Source: JAYXXU01 sp049301135 (lineage in GTDB: Bacteria; Pseudomonadota; Gammaproteobacteria; Pseudomonadales; Moraxellaceae). Taken from it: a DNA stretch of 10,555 nucleotides. The position numbers and the translations under genes are program-made. Position 1 is the first letter of the stretch. Each line of letters starts with the position of its first letter. The stretch lies in assembly GCA_049301135.1 (NCBI GenBank), contig JBAQKP010000103.1:1-10555 (forward strand), given 5' to 3'. Below, piece by piece: positions 1 through 5,462 of this stretch. The notes beneath the pieces were generated by a model. That model ran no database searches and was not told the DNA's origin. It saw only the letters and a list, made by a program, of their open reading frames with translations.

Positions 1-827
1 TGTGTGAACTGCTCGGCATGAACTGTGCCACCCCGACTGACATCAACTTTTCATTTTCGGGATTTACCCAACGCTCGGGCATTACTGGCGACCACGCCGA
101 CGGCTTTGGCATTGCATTTTTTGAGCACAAAGCCTGCCGCCTGTTTGTCGATATCGAAGCCGCCTGCAAATCACCGATTGCGCAAATGATTCGGCATTAC
201 CCAATCAAATCGCGCAACGTCATCGCACATATTCGTAAAGCGACCCAAGGCGAAACCTGCCTCGAAAACGTGCATCCGTTTATGCGCGAGCTGTGGGGAC
301 GCCATTGGATTTTTGCCCACAATGGCGACCTGCGCGAGTTTTATCCAGCGCTATGCGGGGTGTTTCAGCCGGTTGGCACTACCGACAGCGAACGCGCAGC
401 CTGCTTGGTATTTCAGCATTTACGCGAAACCTTTGGCTGCCACGAACCACAGCCTGAGCAAATTTTTACCGCTTTGGCCGACATTGCGCCAAAGATCGCC
501 GAATACGGCACGTTTAATTTTTTATTGTCCAACGGTCAAAGCCTGTTTGCTTTTGCCACCACTAAGCTGCATTGGATCGTGCGCGAATACCCATTTGCCC
601 ATGCGCATCTGGTTGATATTGATATGAGTATTGATTTTAGTCAGTACACCACGCCCGCCGACCGCGTGGCGGTGATTGCCACCGAACCCTTAACCGACAA
701 CGAACAGTGGACGGCGTTTCAACGCGGTCAATTGTTGTGGTTTCAAGATGGTAAAATTGAAGGCACGTTACTCACTGACTCGTCCAAATTTGCCGCGCCG
801 ACCTTAGCCACCGATCATCTGATCTAA
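1..827 (+). CDS. Class II glutamine amidotransferase, YafJ type (first base of start codon outside window)
   Basis: This protein belongs to the N-terminal nucleophile glutamine amidotransferase family (class II), in which Cys2 is exposed after Met removal and releases ammonia from glutamine; the acceptor substrate of the YafJ branch is not known to me. Bases 1-2 are TG, followed in frame by codons for Cys-Glu-Leu-Leu-Gly-Met-Asn-Cys, the usual MCELLGMN start of this family. The start codon therefore begins one base before the window. An ATG at position 18 is in frame but would remove the catalytic Cys2, so I reject it as the start. Counting from the true start the protein is 275 residues. Visible family motifs are the GFTQRSG and DGFGIAFFE stretches, HIRKATQG near residue 77, and FAHNGDL with the oxyanion-type Asn98-Gly99. 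It ends 19 bp from the convergent HxlR gene. The family assignment is firm. Confidence 0.93.
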   Translation, partial: CELLGMNCATPTDINFSFSGFTQRSGITGDHADGFGIAFFEHKACRLFVDIEAACKSPIAQMIRHYPIKSRNVIAHIRKATQGETCLENVHPFMRELWGRHWIFAHNGDLREFYPALCGVFQPVGTTDSERAACLVFQHLRETFGCHEPQPEQIFTALADIAPKIAEYGTFNFLLSNGQSLFAFATTKLHWIVREYPFAHAHLVDIDMSIDFSQYTTPADRVAVIATEPLTDNEQWTAFQRGQLLWFQDGKIEGTLLTDSSKFAAPTLATDHLI

Positions 828-846
828 GCGGCGTGATTGCACAAGC

Positions 847-1236
847 TCAGTCGGCCTCGACCGATTGCTCGACCCAGACAAATGCATCGCTAAACGCACT
901 CGAATCCCGATACTGCCGCCCCCAAGCCGAGAGCTGCTGAATCACCGGAATCACCGTCTGCCCCAACTCACTCAGTGAATACTCAACCTTCGGCGGGATC
1001 TGTGGATAGATGCGCCGCTCAATCACCCCATGTGCCTCTAGCTCACGCAACTGCCGTGTCAACATGCGCTGGGTGATACTCGGGATTAGACGCATCAACT
1101 GGTTAAAACGCTGCGTGTCTTCATGCAAATGATACAAGATCATGCCTTTCCATTTGCCGCCCACCACCGCCAGTGCAATGCTCATCGGACAAGCCAAATG
1201 CAGATCCAGTGGGGTCTTTTGACAGTCTTCACGCAT
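847..1236 (-). CDS. HxlR-family winged-helix transcriptional regulator
   Basis: A 129-residue DNA-binding regulator of the HxlR/YodB/HypR family, a branch of winged-helix proteins that often sense electrophiles or oxidants through an N-terminal cysteine. The family signature ACPMSIALAVVGGKWKGMIL lies at residues 15-34, followed by the helix-turn-helix (ITQRMLTRQLRELEAHGVIERRIY) and the wing (PPKVEYSLSELG). Cys16, just before Pro17, occupies the conserved HxlR cysteine position; Cys5 is a second candidate. The start is supported by GAGGA on the minus strand (1243-1247), six bases from the ATG. The gene is divergent from a nitroreductase gene across 129 bp, a common HxlR arrangement, so it probably controls that gene and itself. 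The inducer cannot be read from sequence. Confidence 0.94.
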   Translation of the reverse strand: MREDCQKTPLDLHLACPMSIALAVVGGKWKGMILYHLHEDTQRFNQLMRLIPSITQRMLTRQLRELEAHGVIERRIYPQIPPKVEYSLSELGQTVIPVIQQLSAWGRQYRDSSAFSDAFVWVEQSVEAD

Positions 1237-1365
1237 GACGAATCCTCATCTCACAACCGGCATTAACAGTATATAAAAAGACTGTATCAGCTAAAAATGT
1301 GCATTCTAGCATTATAGATAGTGCTCAGATAAGCTCAGGTCTCCTCGAACAACAGAATCACTCCC
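1237..1365. promoter_or_regulatory. Divergent promoter/operator region between the HxlR regulator and the nitroreductase
   Basis: This AT-rich 129-bp spacer contains two inverted repeats that could bind the dimeric HxlR protein: ACAGT (1266-1270) and ACTGT (1281-1285) ten bases apart, and an imperfect one, GCTA..AATG (1290-1299) against CATT.TAGC (1302-1310). Possible -10 boxes are TATAGA (1313-1318, plus strand) and TATAAT (1316-1311, minus strand). Neither has a convincing -35, so the exact promoters are inferred. The nitroreductase ATG at 1366 has no strong Shine-Dalgarno sequence. Confidence 0.45.
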
Positions 1366-1980
1366 ATGAATGTTATTGATGCCATCCAAAACCGGCGCGC
1401 GGTCAAGCACTTCGACAGCAGCCATGTGATGCCGCTAGACATCGAGCAGCAGTTTTTAAATGCGGCTCGACTCGCGCCGACCTCTTTCAATATTCAGCAT
1501 TGGCGTTTTGTCTTACTTAAAGACGCCAATCTGCGCCAACAAGTGCGACAGGCCGCATGGAATCAAAGCCAAATTACCGATGCAAGTCTGGTGATCGTCT
1601 TGTGTGCAGACGTACAGGCATGGCAAAAACAACCGGAACGCTACTGGCAAGATCTGCCCGACACGGCGACTCGTGACACCATGGTCAACATGTTGCAGGA
1701 TTTTTATCGGGGTCGTGAGTGGTTACAACGCGACGAAGCGATGCGTTCGGTCGGACTCGCAGCACAAACCTTGATGCTCACCGCGCAAGAACTCGGCTAT
1801 GCCGCTTGCCCGATGATTGGTTTTGATGCTGATGCAGTGGGGCAACTGATTCAATTACCGGCCGATCATGTGGCTGGCATGATCGTCGCGATTGGCAAGC
1901 CGACTCAAGCGGCTTTTCCGCGTAGTGGCTCGCTGGCCTATGCTGAAGTGGTTTTTGATAATCAGTTTCCTAACACCTAG
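1366..1980 (+). CDS. Nitroreductase-family FMN-dependent oxidoreductase
   Basis: A 204-residue member of the nitroreductase fold family. Such enzymes use FMN and NAD(P)H to reduce quinones, nitroaromatics or enone electrophiles, usually as cytosolic homodimers. The N-terminal NRRAVKHF (residues 9-16) supplies the FMN phosphate-contacting arginines, and LAPTSFNIQHWRF (36-48) is the characteristic FMN-contact segment. The C-terminal half has SVGLAAQTLMLTAQELGYAACPMIGF, the usual helix and loop lining the second half of the site, and a final IVAIGKP strand. Length is normal for the family. It starts the six-gene co-directional run and lies divergent to an HxlR regulator, which points to induction by an electrophile or oxidant. 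The physiological substrate is not visible. Confidence 0.93.
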   Translation: MNVIDAIQNRRAVKHFDSSHVMPLDIEQQFLNAARLAPTSFNIQHWRFVLLKDANLRQQVRQAAWNQSQITDASLVIVLCADVQAWQKQPERYWQDLPDTATRDTMVNMLQDFYRGREWLQRDEAMRSVGLAAQTLMLTAQELGYAACPMIGFDADAVGQLIQLPADHVAGMIVAIGKPTQAAFPRSGSLAYAEVVFDNQFPNT

Positions 1981-1997
1981 TTTTTTTGGAGAGCATC

Positions 1998-2204
1998 ATG
2001 CCGTATGTCAACATTCAAATCACCCGCGAAGGCGCGACCGCCGAACAAAAAGCCGAGCTGATTCAAGGCGTCACCGACTTGTTGCAGCGCGTTCTGAACA
2101 AAAATTCAGCCACCACATTTGTGATTATTGATGAAGTCGATACTGACAATTGGGGCATCGCCGGTCAAAGCGTCACGCGACTGCGCGCCCAGCAACAGCC
2201 CTAA
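1998..2204 (+). CDS. 4-oxalocrotonate tautomerase-family protein
   Basis: A 68-residue protein of the tautomerase superfamily, which uses an N-terminal proline as general base to tautomerise keto-enol substrates. The ATG at 1998 puts Pro directly after Met (MPYVNIQITREGATAEQK), giving the catalytic Pro1 after processing. GGAGAG at 1988-1993 supports this start. An in-frame TTG at 1986 would add four residues and bury Pro1, so I reject it. Typical features are the TREGATAEQKAELIQGVTDLL helix with an arginine near the active-site position, and FVIIDEVDTDNWGIAGQSV, the second strand and the Gly-rich turn. The family's usual length is about 60-70. It begins 17 bp after the nitroreductase stop, so the two are very likely co-transcribed. 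The substrate is unknown. Confidence 0.93.
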   Translation: MPYVNIQITREGATAEQKAELIQGVTDLLQRVLNKNSATTFVIIDEVDTDNWGIAGQSVTRLRAQQQP

Positions 2205-2261
2205 ACACACCGCATCACCTTGTTGATACACCAACAGGGTGGTTTTACTTGGATACTCACA

Positions 2262-2645
2262 ATGAATACTCAATCTATCAGCCACTTAAAATCCATCGAA
2301 AGTCAGCTACAGCTCTATTTTGACGGCCTATACCATAGCGACACGCAGCGTTTGCGGCAGGTGTTTCACCCGCAAGCAATTTATGCCTGTGTGGTCGATG
2401 GTCGCTTGCTGCATTACACGATGGATCAATACTTTCCCATCGTCGATCAACGCCCCTCACCAGCCAGTCGAGCCGAACGACGACAGGATCGGATTATTGC
2501 GATTGAGCTATTGGGTGCAACCACTGCCGTGGCGCGGGTCGAATGTGCGATTACGCCGAAGCAGTTTCAGGATGTGTTGAGTTTTTTATATTTGGATGGG
2601 CGTTGGCAGATCATTGCTAAAGTATTTGAGGTTATCTTGATGTAG
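2262..2645 (+). CDS. NTF2-like (SnoaL / lumazine-binding-like) family protein
   Basis: A 127-residue cytosolic protein with the nuclear transport factor 2 fold, a cone-shaped alpha+beta barrel used by enzymes and binding proteins alike. Visible elements are an N-terminal helix pair (ESQLQLYFDGLYHSDTQRL), the strand signature VFHPQAIYACVVDGRLLHYT, a central region around YFPIVDQRPSP, and C-terminal strands TAVARVECAI and LSFLYLDGRWQIIAKVFE, where the DGRWQI turn is typical. It most resembles the putative lumazine-binding subgroup, but no catalytic residue can be claimed. I chose the ATG at 2262 because an in-frame TTG at 2220 adds 14 residues that do not look like the family; the ribosome site is weak. 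It lies 57 bp after the tautomerase, in the same direction. The precise function is unknown. Confidence 0.85.
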   Translation: MNTQSISHLKSIESQLQLYFDGLYHSDTQRLRQVFHPQAIYACVVDGRLLHYTMDQYFPIVDQRPSPASRAERRQDRIIAIELLGATTAVARVECAITPKQFQDVLSFLYLDGRWQIIAKVFEVILM

Positions 2646-2683
2646 GCTTTGTCCTCATCATCCTCAGATTGGTGCAAAACGCC

Positions 2684-3064
2684 ATGCAAATTTTGCCTGT
2701 TTATGCGGCTTTACTCACGCTACTGTTTGTTTTTCTCAGTATTCGCACCATCAAAGCTCGTCGCCGTGCGCAGATTGCGATTGGTAGCGGTGAAAATGCT
2801 CAGCTTAATCGTGCTATGCGTGTGCATGCCAATTTTGCCGAGTATGCACCGCTCGGCTTATTGTTGATTTATTTGGTAGAAATGCAGTCCGCCGCCGGTT
2901 GGTTCGTTCATCTCTTGGGTTTGCTGCTGTTGATGGGACGACTGTCGCATGCTTATGGGGTCAGTCAAGCGCGTGAAAACTTTAAGTTTCGGGTGTCTGG
3001 CATGATGATGACGTTTGGTAGTCTATTGCTGTCTGCCCTGTTTTTGTTGTATCACGCGCTGTGA
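2684..3064 (+). CDS. MAPEG-family integral membrane protein
   Basis: A 126-residue inner-membrane protein of the MAPEG family (membrane-associated proteins in eicosanoid and glutathione metabolism). Four hydrophobic segments are visible at about residues 2-23, 55-67, 73-92 and 104-126. The diagnostic motif RVHANFAEYAP (46-56) between the first two contains the conserved Asn and Glu of the family. A basic patch, KARRR (24-28), follows the first helix and fits a cytoplasmic loop. Some relatives conjugate glutathione to electrophiles; most bacterial members are uncharacterised. The ATG at 2684 places the first membrane segment directly at the N-terminus as in relatives; TTG at 2669 or GTG at 2672 would add four or five residues and cannot be excluded. 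The neighbouring redox genes fit a detoxification role, which is inference. Confidence 0.92.
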   Translation: MQILPVYAALLTLLFVFLSIRTIKARRRAQIAIGSGENAQLNRAMRVHANFAEYAPLGLLLIYLVEMQSAAGWFVHLLGLLLLMGRLSHAYGVSQARENFKFRVSGMMMTFGSLLLSALFLLYHAL

Positions 3065-3099
3065 TTAAAACCGCCTACGATTGGCCTGCTCACGGATGA

Positions 3100-3492
3100 A
3101 TGCCTATGTATATCGGCGCAGTTGCTCAACATACTGGCTTATCGCTTAAAGCGATTCGGCTATACGAAGCCAAAGGACTGATTGCCGCGCCACAACGCGT
3201 CAGGCGCTATCGGCACTACTGTCCGCAGCAGCTAGAACAACTGATCTTGCTGCGCGATGCGCGCGCTTTTGGGCTGTCGATTCGGCAACTCCAACACCTG
3301 ACCCAACAGCAACCGATTCAAGCCGAGCATCTACGTGTCTTACTGCTACAGCGGCAGCAACAACTCCAGCAGCAATTGCTCGACGTCCAACAACAGCAGC
3401 AGCAACTGGCCGCTTGCCTACAGCAACTCGACCACTGTCCACTCCTGCAATCCACCACGATGGCGGTAAAAGCTATTGCATCGGTGGCTTGA
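3100..3492 (+). CDS. MerR-family transcriptional regulator with Gln-rich coiled coil
   Basis: A 130-residue MerR-family activator. The N-terminal winged helix-turn-helix reads YIGAVAQHTGLSLKAIRLYE (4-23), followed by the wing and second helix pair (RYRHYCPQQLEQLILLRDARAFGLSIRQLQHL, about 37-67). Residues 79-110 form the long dimerisation helix, unusually rich in glutamine: 15 of 26 residues between 84 and 109. A cysteine pair, Cys106 and Cys113, followed by PLL sits where metal-sensing relatives such as CueR carry their ligand loop, although the spacing here is C-x6-C, not the C-x7-C I recall for CueR. Start is ATG 3100 or 3106; GGA at 3094-3096 is closer to correct spacing for 3106. The next gene has a MerR-type promoter starting at this gene's stop codon, making it the likely target. 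The inducer is unknown: metal or thiol-reactive compound. Confidence 0.92.
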   Translation: MPMYIGAVAQHTGLSLKAIRLYEAKGLIAAPQRVRRYRHYCPQQLEQLILLRDARAFGLSIRQLQHLTQQQPIQAEHLRVLLLQRQQQLQQQLLDVQQQQQQLAACLQQLDHCPLLQSTTMAVKAIASVA

Positions 3493-3519
3493 CTCTGCCC
3501 CAAGGGCAGCCCGTAAGCT
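3489..3519 (+). promoter_or_regulatory. MerR-type promoter with dyad operator upstream of the flavodoxin-fold oxidoreductase
   Basis: The -35 hexamer TTGACT (3489-3494) overlaps the merR stop codon (3490-3492). A 19-bp spacer follows (3495-3513), then the -10 hexamer TAAGCT (3514-3519). The spacer holds a perfect inverted repeat, CTGCCC (3495-3500) and GGGCAG (3504-3509), with CAA between. Over-long 19-20 bp spacers with an internal dyad are the hallmark of promoters that MerR proteins untwist. The predicted transcript starts near 3526, about 23 bases before the ATG at 3549. TAAGCT matches the sigma70 -10 poorly, as expected for activator-dependent promoters. Confidence 0.7.
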
Positions 3520-3548
3520 GTGCTGAATCTCCCGACGGTACAGAAAGC

Positions 3549-4145
3549 ATGCCTGCAAAAGCATCACAAAAAATCCTGATCCTCAATGGCAATCCACAAG
3601 CCAATAGCCTGTGTCACGCGCTGACCGCGGCCTATCTGAGTGGATTGCCCACGACTGCGACCGTTGAGGTTTTTCATTTGGCGCAAATGCAGTTTGACCC
3701 AAATCTTGCCCTAGGTTATGCGCAGCAACAAACCTTGAAACCGTGTTTATTGGCCTTCCAGCAGGCCTTGTTACAGGCGGATCATCTGGTGCTGATCTTT
3801 CCGATTTGGTGGGGTGGTCTGCCCGCTCAACTCAAAGGCTTAATTGATCGAACGTTTTTGCCAAATGTCACGTTTAAATATCACGCGGGTTCTCGCCTGC
3901 CGCAGCAATTACTCAAAGGTAAAACTGCACGGCTGATCATCACAATGGATGCGCCCGTTTGGTATTATCGCTATTGGCAAGCTGCACCGGTCGTGCGGCA
4001 ACTTAAGCAAAATATTTTAGGCTTTTGTGGGTTTAAACAGATACAAGTCACATGGTTTGGCAAAGTGTTACACAGCACACCATCGGAGCGACAAGGTTGG
4101 CTTAAACAAGTTCAACGTCTTGCGGCCAGCCAGTCTGCACAGTAG
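3549..4145 (+). CDS. NAD(P)H-dependent flavodoxin-fold oxidoreductase (quinone reductase family)
   Basis: A 198-residue soluble flavoprotein of the Flavodoxin_2 / NAD(P)H:quinone oxidoreductase family, which carries out two-electron reduction of quinones or related electrophiles using FMN or FAD. The first strand and phosphate loop are KILILNGNPQANSLCHAL (8-25). The isoalloxazine-contact segment FPIWWGGLPAQLKGLIDRTF (84-103) is the strongest family mark, followed by KTARLIITMDAP and ILGFCGFKQIQVTWFG. I chose ATG 3549 because the open frame upstream (to 3414) overlaps merR and shows no family similarity, and because a MerR-type promoter ends about 30 bp before this ATG. The ribosome site is weak. 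It closes the redox cluster and faces suhB across 76 bp. The physiological acceptor is unknown. Confidence 0.92.
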   Translation: MPAKASQKILILNGNPQANSLCHALTAAYLSGLPTTATVEVFHLAQMQFDPNLALGYAQQQTLKPCLLAFQQALLQADHLVLIFPIWWGGLPAQLKGLIDRTFLPNVTFKYHAGSRLPQQLLKGKTARLIITMDAPVWYYRYWQAAPVVRQLKQNILGFCGFKQIQVTWFGKVLHSTPSERQGWLKQVQRLAASQSAQ

Positions 4146-4163
4146 TCCAATCAACATCAATCA

Positions 4164-4211
4164 ATTGGCCTGCCAATCTGTGGACAGCCCAAAACCGATT
4201 TGGACTGCCAC
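4164..4211. terminator. Hairpins in the convergent spacer (possible bidirectional terminator)
   Basis: Between the stop codons of the oxidoreductase and suhB lie two inverted repeats. The larger, 4180-4211, pairs GTGG/CCAC, CAG/CTG and CCAAA/TTTGG around a five-base loop with one bulged A and one C-A mismatch. The smaller, 4164-4177, is ATTGGC and GCCAAT around CT. Neither is followed by a T run on either strand, so this is not a standard intrinsic terminator; the position between convergent genes suggests a role in ending or stabilising both transcripts. Confidence 0.35.
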
Positions 4212-4221
4212 AATCTACAAT

Positions 4222-5061
4222 CTACGCGCCGATCTTGGCCACTGCACCCCAGACAGGGATGATGGTTTGCATGAGTGGCTTAAGTAATTTCATATTACAA
4301 GCAATCACTTGGCCGTTTTCCATCGAGCCTTGACCGCCTTTACAGTCCACCACCGTACCACCAGCCTCACGCACCAGCAATTCACCGGCTGCAATATCCC
4401 ACGGCTTTAGACCGACCTCAAAAAACCCATCAAAGCGACCCGACGCGACATAAGCCAGATCTAACGCAGCCGAACCCGTCCGGCGCACTTGCGCACCCGC
4501 ATCGGTGACGGCCAGTAGTGCCGCAAAATGCTGTGGGGCAAACGAAATCACCTCACCGTTACGCGCGACTTTCGGCGGATGGCCGACGGTCAACCCCGTG
4601 CCCTGTAATGCAGTCTTATCACCAACGCGAATACGGCGTTGATTCATCATCGCACCGCCGCCACGCGTCGCCGAAAACAGCTCATCACGCACCGGATCAT
4701 AGATCACACCATGCTGCGTGACGCCTTTATGTTGGACGGCAATCGAAATACAAAAATGTGGAAAACCTTGTACAAAATTCTGTGTGCCATCCAGCGGATC
4801 AATAATCCAGCACCAATCAGCATCATCGCCTTGGCCTTCTTGCAGACCAAATTCTTCACCTAAGAAACTATGTTTAGGGTAGCTTTTTTTCAGGGTCGCA
4901 ATCGCCAACTCTTCGGCGTAGCGATCAAGGCGGGTGACCAGACCGGCCAGCCCTTTGCTTTCGACTTGTAGGTCGATTTTGTGACGGTTTTGGTGGGCTT
5001 TGAGCAGCTCAGCACCGACTTTTTCAGCAGCTTTTGCCGCCATGACTACCATTGGTTCCAT
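4222..5061 (-). CDS. suhB: Inositol-1-monophosphatase family protein SuhB
   Basis: A 279-residue metal-dependent phosphatase that hydrolyses inositol monophosphate; in Escherichia coli SuhB also joins the NusA-containing rRNA transcription antitermination complex. The Mg-binding residues are visible: Glu69-Glu70 in FLGEEFG, motif 1 IDPLDGTQNF with Asp88 and Asp91, and motif 2 KPWDIAAGELLVREAGG with Asp222. The start is ATG 5061 (MEPMVVMAAKAAEKVG), the usual N-terminus. The frame stays open 33 codons further to a GTG at 5160, but that extension (with a GGG and an acidic end) resembles nothing in the family. Sequence before the ATG (GGTGGTGGTGAT) gives only a weak ribosome site. The C-terminus, ending VWGAVAKIGA, is slightly longer than the E. 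coli protein. The gene lies downstream of dxs in the same direction, separated by about 400 bp. Confidence 0.95.
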   Translation of the reverse strand: MEPMVVMAAKAAEKVGAELLKAHQNRHKIDLQVESKGLAGLVTRLDRYAEELAIATLKKSYPKHSFLGEEFGLQEGQGDDADWCWIIDPLDGTQNFVQGFPHFCISIAVQHKGVTQHGVIYDPVRDELFSATRGGGAMMNQRRIRVGDKTALQGTGLTVGHPPKVARNGEVISFAPQHFAALLAVTDAGAQVRRTGSAALDLAYVASGRFDGFFEVGLKPWDIAAGELLVREAGGTVVDCKGGQGSMENGQVIACNMKLLKPLMQTIIPVWGAVAKIGA

Positions 5062-5219
5062 ATCACCACCACCATCACTAATCAACAAAACGTCAAAGAA
5101 TCCAACCACATCCACACCAGACTGCAACTCGTCGCAGCAGTTCAAGCGGGGCGTTACCACAATATCTATTGCATAAACGGTTCAAGCCAGCGTTTCGGCT
5201 CACGGTTTTAAGCGCGGCA

Positions 5220-5248
5220 AGTCTAGCAAATCTCAGCACGCCTGACGA
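5220..5248 (-). promoter_or_regulatory. Candidate sigma70 promoter for suhB
   Basis: On the minus strand TCGTCA (5248-5243) is followed after exactly 17 bases by TAGACT (5225-5220), a fair -35/-10 pair (four of six matches each to consensus). Transcription would begin near 5213, giving suhB a leader of about 150 nt. No experimental evidence; alternative promoters inside the repeat to the right are possible. Confidence 0.4.
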
Positions 5249-5296
5249 CTGTTGATTGCACGGCACTAACCTGAAAAACCAAAGTAATTTGCCACA

Positions 5297-5432
5297 TACA
5301 GGGATAGCGTGCTTGGAACTGTTTGAGCCTGAGAGGCACTGCCTCGCAAGGGCGAGCCAAGCACAAAGGTTCGCGGTATACTGCTCATACTTACTTTTGG
5401 CCTGTCAAAAGTGAGGCCAGCCGCAGGCATAA
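5297..5432 (+). repeat. Dispersed structured intergenic repeat, copy 1
   Basis: This 136-bp element matches 10427-10537. It begins TACAGGGAT and contains an outer stem GTGCTTGG (5309-5316) with CCAAGCAC (5357-5364), followed by CAAAGG-like sequence. A second hairpin pairs CTTACTTTTG (5390-5399) with CAAAAGTGAG (5406-5415) around the loop GCCTGT, and then comes GCCAGCCGCAGGC. Inside the first stem this copy has its own small hairpin, GAGGC-ACT-GCCTC. A 20-odd-base linker between the two hairpins, including GTATACTGCTC, is not shared with copy 2. The element lies 30 bp beyond the dxs stop, in the antisense orientation to dxs. There are no terminal inverted repeats of insertion-sequence type and no open frame that looks real. 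Confidence 0.85.
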
Positions 5433-5462
5433 AACTGCCATGCCAAGATTCCGCTGATAAAG

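Larger units (their letters stand above)
5062..5462. other. Spacer of 401 bp between dxs and suhB
   Basis: This gene-free stretch contains, from right to left on the minus strand: about 30 bp after the dxs stop codon, repeat copy 1 (5297-5432), the candidate suhB promoter (5220-5248) and a long suhB leader (5062-5213). I see no small open frame with a ribosome site, no tRNA-like fold and no intrinsic terminator with a T run for dxs. Small open frames here look like chance. Confidence 0.8.

Noticed and set aside
3414..3548. Upstream extension of the flavodoxin-fold oxidoreductase into merR
   Set aside because: The extension overlaps merR in another frame, runs through the MerR-type promoter and does not resemble the family, whose first strand follows ATG 3549 directly.
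5062..5160. N-terminal extension of SuhB from GTG 5160
   Set aside because: The 33 extra residues are unlike any SuhB N-terminus and ATG 5061 gives the usual MEPMV start.
5297..5432. Repeat copy 1 as an insertion sequence or MITE with target duplication
   Set aside because: The ends are not inverted repeats of each other and I see no flanking direct duplication; a non-autonomous element of another type remains possible.
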